Assembly: GCF_006335015.1 (NCBI RefSeq)
Contig: NZ_VDGT01000015.1
Location: 62,001 to 126,000, forward strand
Source of the DNA: Streptomyces sedi
GTDB taxonomy: Bacteria; Actinomycetota; Actinomycetes; Streptomycetales; Streptomycetaceae
Direction of reading: 5' to 3'
DNA: 64,000 bases
Shown: positions 44,960-53,035 of the stretch, piece by piece
Layout of the letters: the number at the start of each line of letters is the position of its first letter
How positions within the stretch are numbered: position 1 is the first letter of the stretch
Made by a program: the position numbers and the translations under genes
Notes under the pieces: generated by a model
The model's input: only the letters and a program-made list of their open reading frames with translations
What the model was told of the DNA's origin: nothing
Database searches by the model: none

Positions 44960-45742
44960 CTACCGGGTGAGGTCCAGCCAGTCGCCGACCGCGAGCACGT
45001 GGGCGCGGTGCCCGGCGTGGGCGCGGAACTCCTTCTCCGGGTCGCCGACCTCCACATAGCCCGGGATCTTGTCCGGCTGCTCCGTCTCGTAGTGCATCGG
45101 CACCGCGTGCCGGGCGCCGAGTATCTCCGCCGCGGCGGCGGCCTGACGCGGGTCCAGCGCGGCGGGCAGCGGGCTCGGCGGTCGCAGGTGCGGTGCGTCG
45201 ACCACCGCGCCGTTGGCCGGTAGGAACACCGCGTCGAACGGGCTGAACCTGCGCGCGACCAGCCACCAGTAGCCGTGGAACATCGTGTCGCCGCCGTGGA
45301 AGACCCGCCGCCCCTCCGCCTCCACCACCCAGTTCAGCTGCGGGTCGCCCAGCCCGTCGACGGCGGGCACCGCGGTGACGCGGAACGGTCCGATCTCGCG
45401 GGTGGCCCAGGCGTCCACGATCTCGACGGCCAGCCGTCGCTCGGTCAGTTCGCGTTCGGCCAGCAGCGTGGTCACGTTGTCCACGTCGTCGCCGTGGCCC
45501 GGCGCCGGTCGCAGCACCGGTGCCCCCGGGGTGAGCGCCTCGGCGAGCGCGGAGGCGTCGGTGTGGTCCCGGTGCAGGTGGGTGACCAGCGCGGCGATGG
45601 CCGTTCCGCTCGGCGCCGCGAGCCCCGTGCCGGGCTTCCAGCCCGTGAACAGCGGGGTCAGGTCCCGCACATGGTCGATCAGCAGCCGTTCGCCGCCCGC
45701 CTCGATCTCCACTCCGGCCCAGCCCAGTCGTCGCACCCGCAT
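44960..45742 (-). CDS. MBL-fold metallo-hydrolase (UlaG-like)
   Basis: 260 residues. The metal motif is THLHRDHTD (HxHxDH), with VFHGGDTMFHGYW and AVPMHYET as later ligands. It is close to UlaG-type lactonase/phosphodiesterase-like hydrolases; the substrate is unknown. The ATG at 45742 follows AAGGAG by 6 nt and is better than the frame's first ATG. It is divergent from a TetR regulator across a long inverted repeat, its likely operator. The gene pair lies between direct repeat copies B/C and D. Confidence 0.9.
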   Translation of the reverse strand: MRVRRLGWAGVEIEAGGERLLIDHVRDLTPLFTGWKPGTGLAAPSGTAIAALVTHLHRDHTDASALAEALTPGAPVLRPAPGHGDDVDNVTTLLAERELTERRLAVEIVDAWATREIGPFRVTAVPAVDGLGDPQLNWVVEAEGRRVFHGGDTMFHGYWWLVARRFSPFDAVFLPANGAVVDAPHLRPPSPLPAALDPRQAAAAAEILGARHAVPMHYETEQPDKIPGYVEVGDPEKEFRAHAGHRAHVLAVGDWLDLTR

Positions 45743-45785
45743 CGCGCGCTCCTTCACTCGTGACGAACATTCGTTGCGGTGAAGT

Positions 45786-45831
45786 TAGCGTACGAGCGTT
45801 CGCTAAATCAATAGCGAACGCTCGTACGCTA
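45786..45831. promoter_or_regulatory. 46-bp inverted repeat, TetR operator
   Basis: TAGCGTACGAGCGTTCGCTA and its exact reverse complement are separated by AATCAA. Each 20-bp arm is itself nearly palindromic (AGCGTACG...CGTTCGCT), so the site can hold two TetR dimers. It covers almost the whole gap between the MBL gene and the TetR gene and must overlap both promoters. Confidence 0.88.
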
Positions 45832-45841
45832 TCCTCGGGGC

Positions 45842-46438
45842 ATGTCACCACGACGCTCGGCGGCCGAAGCGCTCGCCACCAGAGGACGGATCCTCGGCCG
45901 CGCCGCCGAGATCGCCTCCGAGGAAGGGCTGGACGGCATCACGATCGGCCGGCTCGCGGAGGAGCTGGGCATGAGCAAGTCCGGGGTGCACAAGCACTTC
46001 GGCACCAAGGAGACGTTGCAGATCTCCACGCTGGACAAGGCGTTCGTCGACTTCTGGCACCGGGTGGTCGAGCCGGCGCTCCCGGAGCCGGCCGGGCTGC
46101 GGCGGCTGCGCGCGGTGTGCGCCAACTCCGTGAGCTATCTGGAGGCGCCGCTGCTGCCCGGCGGCTGCCTGATGACTGCGGCGCTCAGCGAGTACGACGG
46201 CCGGCCGGGCCTGGTGCGCGACGCGGTGGCCGAGGTGTGGTCGCGGTGGCGTGGCCGGCTGCGCGCGGACCTGACCGTGGCGGTGGAGAACGGGGAGCTG
46301 CCGGACGACTTCGATGTCGACCAGGCGCTGTTCGAGATCATCGCGGCGGGGTTGGCGCTGAACGCGGCGATGCAGCTGCACCACGACGCAGCGGCGGCGG
46401 AGCGCGCCCGCCGCGCGATCGCGAGGGCGCTGCGGTAG
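45842..46438 (+). CDS. TetR family transcriptional regulator
   Basis: 198 residues. The N-terminal helix-turn-helix reads ITIGRLAEELGMSKSGVHKHFGTKETLQ. The ligand domain (residues 80-195) has PGGCLMTAALSEYDGRPG, typical of the TetR_C group of YxaF/AcrR relatives. It probably represses itself and the divergent MBL hydrolase through the 46-bp inverted repeat. The start is only 10 bp from that repeat, so the transcript may be leaderless or very short-leadered. Confidence 0.94.
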   Translation: MSPRRSAAEALATRGRILGRAAEIASEEGLDGITIGRLAEELGMSKSGVHKHFGTKETLQISTLDKAFVDFWHRVVEPALPEPAGLRRLRAVCANSVSYLEAPLLPGGCLMTAALSEYDGRPGLVRDAVAEVWSRWRGRLRADLTVAVENGELPDDFDVDQALFEIIAAGLALNAAMQLHHDAAAAERARRAIARALR

Positions 46439-46442
46439 GGGG

Positions 46443-46536
46443 TGGCGGGGGTTGGTCGACTACTGACCTTGCCGGTCTGGGTGGGTTGTCGTCCTCGGCC
46501 CGGTGGTGGGTTGCTCGCGCAGTTCCCCGCGCCCCT
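46443..46536 (+). repeat. Dispersed repeat module, copy D
   Basis: Starts 5 bp after the TetR stop: TGGCGGGGGTTGGTCGACTA, TGACCTTGCCGGTCTGGGTG, TTGTCGTCCTCGGCCCGGTG, core at 46517-46536. It is in direct orientation with copy B, 1.74 kb away, and nearly identical to it over about 90 bp. Confidence 0.88.
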
Positions 46537-46567
46537 GGGGTGGGTGGGCGTTCCCGGTCAGGCGCGG

Positions 46568-47248
46568 CTAGCGCTTCGCGTGGCCGAAGAAGTCGAACTG
46601 GGAGGCCGCGCGTTGGCGCGGGGGCGTCTCGGGGCTGTCCGGCGCCGCCGGCCTCGGCGGCGCCGGCTCGCGGTCGCCGCGCTGGCGGGCCACGTGGCGG
46701 GAGAGGTGGCGCAGCGACTCCAGCGCCTGCTGGTAGGTGAGCGCCGTCGGCGCGCCGTCCGCCGTGCGGTGGTCGGTGGCCCGCGCCGGCAGTGCCTTGG
46801 CCGGCTCGGCAGCCTCCAGCGCCAGCTGCCGGCGGCCCTCCAGGGCCTTGGCCCGCTCGCTCTCCGCCGTGGCGTAGCGGCGCAGCAGCGCCGCGTGCTC
46901 CGTGCGGAGCTTGCCCAACTCGGCGCGTTTGTCGGCGACCTTGGTCTCCAGCGCGGTGACCTGCTCCTGCGCCTCTTCCAGCTCGGCCTGCCGCTCCTCG
47001 GCCTTCCAGCTGAGCCCGGCGCGGCCGGCGCGTTCGCGCGCCACCTGCCGGCCGGCCGCCAGGTCCCAGCGGCGGAGCTGGACGGCGGCGATCACGGCCG
47101 CCAGCGCGGCGACGGCGGTCAACGCACGCAGCAGCGCCGCGTCACCGACCAGCCAGGCCGCCGCGGCGCTGGCGAGGGCGAGCGCGGCCAACGAGGCCGG
47201 CAGCAGCACCTTGTGCAGCGCTGAGCTACGGTGACGTCCACGTGCCAT
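46568..47248 (-). CDS. Membrane-anchored coiled-coil hypothetical protein
   Basis: 226 residues. Two hydrophobic helices lie at about 15-57. They are followed by a long heptad-rich coiled coil (EERQAELEEAQEQVTALETK, ADKRAELGKLRTEHAALLRR) to about residue 145 and a Pro-rich disordered tail ending FDFFGHAKR. No enzymatic motif. I know similar Streptomyces proteins near folE but no function. A structural or scaffold role at the membrane is plausible (inference). Confidence 0.75.
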   Translation of the reverse strand: MARGRHRSSALHKVLLPASLAALALASAAAAWLVGDAALLRALTAVAALAAVIAAVQLRRWDLAAGRQVARERAGRAGLSWKAEERQAELEEAQEQVTALETKVADKRAELGKLRTEHAALLRRYATAESERAKALEGRRQLALEAAEPAKALPARATDHRTADGAPTALTYQQALESLRHLSRHVARQRGDREPAPPRPAAPDSPETPPRQRAASQFDFFGHAKR

Positions 47249-47356
47249 GGTCGAAACCTACCGTGACGACACGGGCGCGCGGGAGGGTGACCGAAGGGTT
47301 GTGCCCGGTCGGTTATCCGGCGCGGGCGGCGCCCCCCGGCCCCCGTTCCCCGGGCT

Positions 47357-48340
47357 CTACTCGACGAGTCCCTGTTCGACCAGGTAGTCGTGGGCGGCGT
47401 CCTCCGCCTTGCGGCGTTCGGAGTCCACCTGACGGTTGAGTTCCTTCAGGTCCTCGGTGGTCAGGGTGGCCGTCAGCTCGTTGAGGGCGTCGAGCGCGTC
47501 CCGCTGTTCGCCGAGGCTGTCGGCGTTGACGACGGGCAGCAGGTTGTCGGCCTGCTGGAGCTTCTGGTCGTCCTCCAGCGTCACCAGTCCGAAGTCCTCC
47601 AGCACGGCGTCCGTGGTGGAGACCAGGGCCAGTTCGGCCTCGCCGCGCTGCACCGCCTGCTTGCCCTGGACGGTGCCGACGCCCAGCGGAACGATCTCCG
47701 TGACGTCGATCCCGTAGGTGTTCTCCAGGCCCGGTTCGCAGAACGGCCGCTGCGGGCAGTCCTCGCCGGCCGCCAGCCGGACCGGCTCGCCGAGTTCACC
47801 CAGATCGGTGAGGGTCGAGAGGTCGTTCTCGGTCGCGAACTCGTCCGTGACGGCGAACGCGTTCTGGTTGACGGCGTCCCCCGCGTCCAGCACGGTCAGG
47901 CCCCTGGGCTCGGCCAGCTCGCGCAGCGCGGTCACGGTCTCCGTCACGTCGGAGGAGGCGACGGGCTCGGCCTCGGGGCCGTTCTCGTCGGTGTTGAGGA
48001 ACTCGGCGAGCGTCGCGGCGTACTCGGGAACGACGTCGATCCCGCCGCTCTCCAGCTCCGGCTCGTACAGTTCGCGGCTGTCGACGTTGGTGATGGAGAC
48101 GGAGTAGCCGGCCTCCTCCAGCACGCCCCGGTACAGCTCGGCCATCAGCGTCGCCTCGGTGAAGTTGGCGCCGCCGACGGTCACCGAGCCCTTGCCGTCG
48201 CCGCCGTCGGACGAGCCGCCCGAATCGCTCTCCTCCAGGCTCTCCCCGCCGCAGGCGGTGAGCGTGAGGGCGAGTGCGGCGAGGCCGGCCAGGGGCAGCC
48301 GGGCGCGGCGGGCGGCGCCGGTGCGGAAGTTCGCGGTCAC
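47357..48340 (-). CDS. Osmoprotectant ABC transporter substrate-binding lipoprotein (OpuCC/ProX-like)
   Basis: 327 residues. Signal peptide with lipobox LTAC; GGES and a Ser/Gly/Asp linker follow. The binding domain has VTVGGANFTEATLMAELY, YEPELESGGIDVVPEYAATLAEF and GEAELALVSTTDAVLEDFGLVTLEDD, matching the OpuAC family for glycine betaine, choline or carnitine. It captures the solute outside the cell. GTG overlaps the upstream permease stop as GTGA. Confidence 0.92.
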   Translation of the reverse strand: MTANFRTGAARRARLPLAGLAALALTLTACGGESLEESDSGGSSDGGDGKGSVTVGGANFTEATLMAELYRGVLEEAGYSVSITNVDSRELYEPELESGGIDVVPEYAATLAEFLNTDENGPEAEPVASSDVTETVTALRELAEPRGLTVLDAGDAVNQNAFAVTDEFATENDLSTLTDLGELGEPVRLAAGEDCPQRPFCEPGLENTYGIDVTEIVPLGVGTVQGKQAVQRGEAELALVSTTDAVLEDFGLVTLEDDQKLQQADNLLPVVNADSLGEQRDALDALNELTATLTTEDLKELNRQVDSERRKAEDAAHDYLVEQGLVE

Positions 48341-49095
48341 GTGGTCTCCATCTCGGGTGTGGTCGTGGCCCGGCGTCGGGGGGCCGCCGGCCGTTCGTCG
48401 TCGGGGGGACGGGGCGCGTCGCGGGGACGGCGACGCGGGTCGGCCAACCGTTGGAGGAGCGCGAGCGCGCCCTCCACCAGCAGGGCGAGGCCGGCGACCA
48501 GGACGGCGCCGGCGAAGACCTGCGGGGTGTTGTTGGTGTCGAAGCCGGCGGTGATGATCCGGCCGAGGCCGCCGCCGCCGGCCAGCGCGGCCAGCGAGGC
48601 GGTGGCCACCAGCTGCACGGCGGCGGTACGCAGCCCCGTCATCAACAGGGGGTAGGCGAGGGGGAGTTCCACCCGTGACATCAGCTGGAACGGCGACATG
48701 CCCATGCCCCTCGCGGCCCCCACCACGTCGCGGTCGGCCTCCGCCACCCCCACGTAGGCGTTGGTCAGCAGCGGCGGCACCCCGAAGAGCACCAGGGCGA
48801 TGATGGTCGGGGCCTCCCCGTGCTCCCCGACCGGGCTGATGGTGAGCAGTACCAGCACGGCGAACGTGGGGACGGCGCGGCCGGCGTTGGAGATGTTGAT
48901 GGCCAGCGCGCCGCCGAAGCGCCGCCCGCCGCCGTGGCCGAGCCAGAAGGCCAGCGGCAGCGCGATGGCCGCCGAGAGCAGCAGGCAGAGGCCGGTCAGC
49001 TCCAGGTGTTCGGAAAGCCGTTGCCAGATGCCGCCCCTGCCCGACCAGTGGTCGGCGGTGGTCAGCCAGGCCCAGGCGTCGATGATCGCGTTCAT
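48337..49095 (-). CDS. Osmoprotectant ABC transporter permease (OpuCD-like)
   Basis: 252 residues with five or six helices. ProW/OpuC features: LSAAIALPLAFWLGHGG, NAGRAVPTFAVLVLL, and the EAA loop VGVAEADRDVVGAARGMGMSP. The C-terminal 40 residues are Pro/Arg-rich. It forms the membrane channel with the permease 12 bp upstream. The C-terminal stop overlaps the binding-protein start. Confidence 0.92.
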   Translation of the reverse strand: MNAIIDAWAWLTTADHWSGRGGIWQRLSEHLELTGLCLLLSAAIALPLAFWLGHGGGRRFGGALAINISNAGRAVPTFAVLVLLTISPVGEHGEAPTIIALVLFGVPPLLTNAYVGVAEADRDVVGAARGMGMSPFQLMSRVELPLAYPLLMTGLRTAAVQLVATASLAALAGGGGLGRIITAGFDTNNTPQVFAGAVLVAGLALLVEGALALLQRLADPRRRPRDAPRPPDDERPAAPRRRATTTPEMETT

Positions 49096-49107
49096 CTCGG
49101 GCTCCCG

Positions 49108-49881
49108 TCAGGCCGTGGCCCGGTTGTCCAGCACGGCGTCGCGGTCGTCCAGCACGGCGTCGCGTCCCTCGGCGCCCGCGGCCCGGCGGACGCGCCGCCC
49201 GCCCCCGGCGGCCCTGGTCCAGGGCGTGAGCAGGCGCTGCAACCCGAGCAGCAGCAGGTCGGCGGTGACGGCGAGCAGCACGCAGAGCACCGAGGCGGTC
49301 AGCACCTGGGCCTTGAAGTAGCTGTCCATCGCCGCGTAGATCAGGTTCCCCAGGCCGCCGTTGTCGACGATCGCGCCGACCGTGGTCAGCGAGACGGCGG
49401 AGACGGTGGCGATCCGCAGCCCCGCCATCAGCGCCGGGAGGGCCAGGGGCAGCTCGACGGCGAAGAGCAGCCGGGTCCTGCCGTAGCCGAGGCCGATCGC
49501 CGCCTCGCGGGCCTCGGCGGGGACGGAGTCGAGCCCGGTGAGGATGTTCCGCACCAGGATGGTCAGCGAATACAGCACCAGTCCGCAGATCACCAGCGAG
49601 ACCGAGATGCCGAACATCGGCAGCAGCAGCGCGTACATGGCGAGCGTGGGGATGGTGTACAGCACCGTGGTGGCGCTCAGGATGCCCGCCGACGCGAGCC
49701 GCCAGCGGCGGGCCAGCAGCGCAAGGGGGAACGCGATGAGCACCGCGATGCCGATCGCCGTGGCGGTGATCACCACGTGGTCGACCGTGGCCTCGGTCAG
49801 TTCCTCGCTGCGACTGCGCAGGTACTCCCCGCAGATCCACTCGTTGGCCGCCAGACAGCTCTGGGCGGTTGCCGCACTCAT
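49108..49881 (-). CDS. Osmoprotectant ABC transporter permease (OpuCB-like)
   Basis: 257 residues. Starts with a short periplasmic segment (CLAANEWICGEYLRSR) and then six helices; TVLYTIPTLAMYALLLPMFG and the EAA loop TGLDSVPAEAREAAIGLGYG are diagnostic. A 21-bp repeat near the 3' end doubles RDAVLD (GRDAVLDDRDAVLDN). It is the first gene of the three-gene unit and is divergent from the ATPase gene by 35 bp. Confidence 0.92.
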   Translation of the reverse strand: MSAATAQSCLAANEWICGEYLRSRSEELTEATVDHVVITATAIGIAVLIAFPLALLARRWRLASAGILSATTVLYTIPTLAMYALLLPMFGISVSLVICGLVLYSLTILVRNILTGLDSVPAEAREAAIGLGYGRTRLLFAVELPLALPALMAGLRIATVSAVSLTTVGAIVDNGGLGNLIYAAMDSYFKAQVLTASVLCVLLAVTADLLLLGLQRLLTPWTRAAGGGRRVRRAAGAEGRDAVLDDRDAVLDNRATA

Positions 49882-49916
49882 GTTCCAGCAGCCTAGACGG
49901 TTAACCTGACAGAATC
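49882..49916. promoter_or_regulatory. 35-bp divergent control region of opuC genes
   Basis: Only 35 bp separate the two start codons. The palindrome GGTTAACC (49899-49906) sits near the centre. Two promoters cannot fit without overlap, so the transcripts are probably leaderless or start inside this gap, and a regulator at the palindrome would affect both. Confidence 0.5.
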
Positions 49917-51107
49917 ATGAACATGTTGCGGTTCGAGCACGTCTCCAAGCGCTACCCCAACGGGACCGTGGCCGTCGACGGCCTCGACTTCGAGGTGAAC
50001 GAGGGCGAGCTGGTCACCCTCGTCGGGCCGTCCGGCTGCGGCAAGACCACCACGATGAAGCTGGTCAACAGGCTGGAGGAGCCGACCTCCGGCCGCATCC
50101 TGCTCGACGGCGAGGACGTCTCCCGCGTCGACCCGGTGAAGTTGCGCCGCCGCATCGGCTACGTCATCCAGCAGGTCGGGCTCTTTCCGCACCGCACCGT
50201 GCTCGACAACACGGCGACCGTGCCGGTGCTGCTCGGCCGGGGCCGGAAGGCCGCGCGGCAGCGGGCCGCCGAGCTGCTGGAACTGGTCGGCCTCGACCCG
50301 GCCGTCTACGGCGGTCGCTACCCCGACCAGCTCTCGGGCGGGCAGCGGCAGCGCGTCGGCGTCGCGCGGGCGCTGGCCGCCGACCCGCCGGTGCTGCTGA
50401 TGGACGAGCCGTTCGGCGCGGTCGACCCGGTGGTGCGGGAACGGCTCCAGAACGAGTTCCTCCGGCTCCAGCAGGAGGTCCGCAAGACGGTGCTCTTCGT
50501 CACCCACGACATCGAGGAGGCCGTGCGGCTCGGCGACCGCATCGCGGTCTTCGGCGAGGGGCGGATCGAGCAGTACGACTCCCCGGCGGCGGTGCTGGGC
50601 GCGCCGGCCACGGACTACGTCGCCTCGTTCGTCGGCAGCGACCGCGGGCTGAAACGGCTCTCGGTGACGCCGGTGGAACGCGGCGACCTGGAGCAGCCGC
50701 CGGTCGTGCACCTCGCGGACTCGATGGCGACCGCGCGGGAACGGATGCGGGCCGACGGGGTGCGGTGGGCGGTGGTGCTCGACGAGGACGACGTGCTGCA
50801 CGGCTGGGTCTCGGCGGGCGACAGCGGCGCCTCCGGCGAGGAGCGGGAGCGGGAGAGCGTCGGCACGGTGGCCGGGCACGCGCGGCGGATGGAGGCGTGG
50901 CTGCGGCTCGGGTCCTCGCTGAAGACGGCGTTCAGCACGATGCTCCAGTACGACGCGGGGTGGATAGCCGTGCTCGACGAGGAGGACCGACTGCTCGGGG
51001 TGCTGACCCCCAGCACCCTCCACGAGGCGCTGCGCCGCTCCATCGACGCGGACACCCGTTCGGTGGAACGGTCCGACGTGGAACTGGAGACGGTGAACGG
51101 GGCGTAG
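49917..51107 (+). CDS. Osmoprotectant ABC transporter ATPase with CBS region (OpuCA-like)
   Basis: 396 residues. Walker A GPSGCGKTT, signature LSGGQRQRVGVARAL, Walker B VLLMDEPFGAVDP and FVTHDIEEAV identify a ProV/OpuCA ATPase. Residues 255-390 form a tandem CBS-like region (TARERMRADGVRWAVVLDED, GWIAVLDEEDRLLGVLTP), which in OpuA-type systems senses ionic strength or cyclic di-AMP. It energises the divergently encoded permeases. ATG 49917 or ATG 49923 could be the start. Confidence 0.94.
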   Translation: MNMLRFEHVSKRYPNGTVAVDGLDFEVNEGELVTLVGPSGCGKTTTMKLVNRLEEPTSGRILLDGEDVSRVDPVKLRRRIGYVIQQVGLFPHRTVLDNTATVPVLLGRGRKAARQRAAELLELVGLDPAVYGGRYPDQLSGGQRQRVGVARALAADPPVLLMDEPFGAVDPVVRERLQNEFLRLQQEVRKTVLFVTHDIEEAVRLGDRIAVFGEGRIEQYDSPAAVLGAPATDYVASFVGSDRGLKRLSVTPVERGDLEQPPVVHLADSMATARERMRADGVRWAVVLDEDDVLHGWVSAGDSGASGEERERESVGTVAGHARRMEAWLRLGSSLKTAFSTMLQYDAGWIAVLDEEDRLLGVLTPSTLHEALRRSIDADTRSVERSDVELETVNGA

Positions 51108-51135
51108 CCGCCTCCGGCGGTGGGGCGGGGGCGTC

Positions 51136-51259
51136 AGGGGCGCGGGGAACTGCGCGGTGCATGGGTGGCGGGGGTTGGTCGACTACGGTGCCGCGCCGGC
51201 TAGGTGGGTTGTCGTCCTCGCGCCGGTGTGTGGTTGCTCGCGCAGTTCCCCGCGCCCCT
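51136..51259. repeat. Dispersed repeat modules, inverted core plus copy E
   Basis: An inverted core (AGGGGCGCGGGGAACTGCGC, 51136-51155) is followed by a full forward module (51166-51259) with GGTGGCGGGGGTTGGTCGAC, TGGGTTGTCGTCCTCG and a perfect core at 51240-51259. Opposed cores can pair into a hairpin. This fills the gap between the OpuCA and DUF3180 genes. Confidence 0.85.
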
Positions 51260-51281
51260 TCGACGCCGCCGCCGCGGGGGG

Positions 51282-51779
51282 CTATGCGCGGGAGCCCATG
51301 GGGCCGGTGGGGTTGTCCTCGTCGCCTTCGGGGAGGCGGCACACCCGTTCCAGATACAGCGCCGCCGCCACCACCGCGATGCCCGCCGCGACGGCGAGTC
51401 CGGCGTACAGGGCCTGGTCCCTGCGGTTGGGCACCTCCATCCGCTCCAGCAGCAGGAAGAGCCCGAAGCCGCCGTACGCCCCGGCCACCAACGCCGAGAC
51501 CAGCGCGCTCGCCTGGCCGAAGACCACCGCGCGCGCCGCGCTCATCCGGTCCACCGGCCTCGCGTCCGGGCGCCGTTCGCGCTGCGCCCGCAGCCGCGCG
51601 CGCAGCGACAGCGCGGTGCCCAGCAGCACCGCGGCGATCAGCGCCAGCACGACCGGCGCGAGGAGGGGAACCGCGGGCAGCGTGTTGCCCATCGAGTCCC
51701 AGAGTCCGGCCCCCGCCCAGCACAGGCCGAACGCTGCCGCGAACAGCCCGGCCAGCGTGCCGATCCGCAGTTGGTTCAC
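51282..51779 (-). CDS. DUF3180 family membrane protein
   Basis: 165 residues with four membrane helices (LRIGTLAGLFAAAFGLCWAG; LLAPVVLALIAAVLLGTAL; SALVSALVAGAYGGFGLFLL; GLAVAAGIAVVAAALYLER). It matches the DUF3180 family found next to folK throughout actinobacteria; function unknown. GTG at 51779 gives the usual N-terminus. It is 32 bp downstream of folK and co-transcribed in all likelihood. Confidence 0.9.
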   Translation of the reverse strand: MNQLRIGTLAGLFAAAFGLCWAGAGLWDSMGNTLPAVPLLAPVVLALIAAVLLGTALSLRARLRAQRERRPDARPVDRMSAARAVVFGQASALVSALVAGAYGGFGLFLLLERMEVPNRRDQALYAGLAVAAGIAVVAAALYLERVCRLPEGDEDNPTGPMGSRA

Positions 51780-51811
51780 CGCTCCGCGCGCCCCTCGTCC
51801 GTCTCGTTCGT

Positions 51812-52423
51812 TCAGTCGGGCAGCACCAGCGACAGGTCCTCCCGCAGCACGACGCCCTGGCCGTCGACCGAGGGCAGCAGCTCGCGCAGCGGCCCGCGGC
51901 CGGGTACCTCGGCGCCCGGGTCGACATCGTGCCACGGCACCAGCACGAACGCCCGCTCGTGGGCCCGGGGATGGGGCAGCGTGAGGTTCGGGTCGGTGGA
52001 GAGGACACCCTGGTAGGAGACGATGTCCACGTCCAGGGTGCGGGGGCCCCAACGCTCGTCGCGGACCCGTTCGAACGCCTCCTCGATGGCCTGGGCGCGC
52101 TCCAGCAGCGAGGAGGGCGGGAGGGTCGTCTTCACCAGGACGACCGCGTTGAAGTAGTCGGACTGCTCGCCCTCGGTGACTCCGAAGGGGCTGGTCTCGT
52201 AGACGCGGGAGACCGCTTTGACCCGGACGCCCGGGGTGTCCTCCAGCGCGTCGACGGCGCCCTGGAGGTTCTCCAGCCGGTTGCCCATGTTGGCGCCGAG
52301 GGAGATCACGGCGCGCATCGGGTTGTGGAGGGTCGAGTCGGCCGCGTCGACCTGCCGCACCACGGAGGCCGGTACCGGCTGCACGGTGGGGTCGGGGGAG
52401 GAGGCGGCGTTGCTGGGGGTCAT
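51812..52423 (-). CDS. folK: 2-amino-4-hydroxy-6-hydroxymethyldihydropteridine pyrophosphokinase
   Basis: 203 residues. HPPK transfers pyrophosphate from ATP to hydroxymethyl-dihydropterin. Signature segments are AVISLGANMGNRLENLQ, VYETSPFGVTEGEQSDYFNAVV and the RWGPRTLDVDIV loop with catalytic Arg and Asp. About 35 extra residues precede the domain. Start ATG overlaps the folB stop (ATGA). Confidence 0.96.
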   Translation of the reverse strand: MTPSNAASSPDPTVQPVPASVVRQVDAADSTLHNPMRAVISLGANMGNRLENLQGAVDALEDTPGVRVKAVSRVYETSPFGVTEGEQSDYFNAVVLVKTTLPPSSLLERAQAIEEAFERVRDERWGPRTLDVDIVSYQGVLSTDPNLTLPHPRAHERAFVLVPWHDVDPGAEVPGRGPLRELLPSVDGQGVVLREDLSLVLPD

Positions 52424-52788
52424 GCTCGGCTCCGTTCGATGCTGATGGTCACGTCCTCGAAGGGCACGGTGATCGGGGCGTGCGGCTTGTGCACGGTCAC
52501 GGTGACCTCGCGCACCGCCGGGTGGGTCAGGCACTGGTCGGCGAGCCGCTGGGCCAACGTCTCCAGCAGGTCGCAGGGTTCGCCGGCGACGACGGCGGCG
52601 ATCTGCTCGGCGAGGACCCCGTAGTCGACGGTCAGTTCCAACGCGTCGGCCTCGGCGGCCGGCCTGGTGTCCACGCCGAGGTCCACGTCCACCACGAAGG
52701 GCTGGCCCTCGGCGCGTTCGCGGGGGAGGACCCCGTGAAAGCCCTGTGCGCGTACTCCGCGCAGCGTGATGCGGTCCACGGCGTTCAC
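52420..52788 (-). CDS. folB: Dihydroneopterin aldolase
   Basis: 122 residues, normal length. Cleaves dihydroneopterin to hydroxymethyl-dihydropterin. Conserved parts: ITLRGVRAQGFHGVLPRERAEGQPFVVDV, VDYGVLAEQI and the C-terminal VTVTVHKPHAPI with the catalytic Lys. It is coupled to folK by a 4-bp overlap and divergent from folP across 247 bp. Confidence 0.96.
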   Translation of the reverse strand: MNAVDRITLRGVRAQGFHGVLPRERAEGQPFVVDVDLGVDTRPAAEADALELTVDYGVLAEQIAAVVAGEPCDLLETLAQRLADQCLTHPAVREVTVTVHKPHAPITVPFEDVTISIERSRA

Positions 52789-53035
52789 TCCCTCGTCCGT
52801 CTCTGGTCTTGTCCGACCGGTGCGCGCGCTCCGGTGCCCCGTGCGCCGCCGGTCCCGTTCGGGTGCTCACCGCCCGGGGGTTCGAATCTACCCGCGCCCG
52901 CCGGAGGCTCCGCCGGGGCATGGGGAACAGCGCCGGTCCCGGCGGACCTGTTCCCCGCGAAGGGGTGGAGAACGCGGGGCGCGGGCCCGGTGAAGGGTCG
53001 GTCGGACGTCGATCACCTGCGCCTACCCTGGGGCC

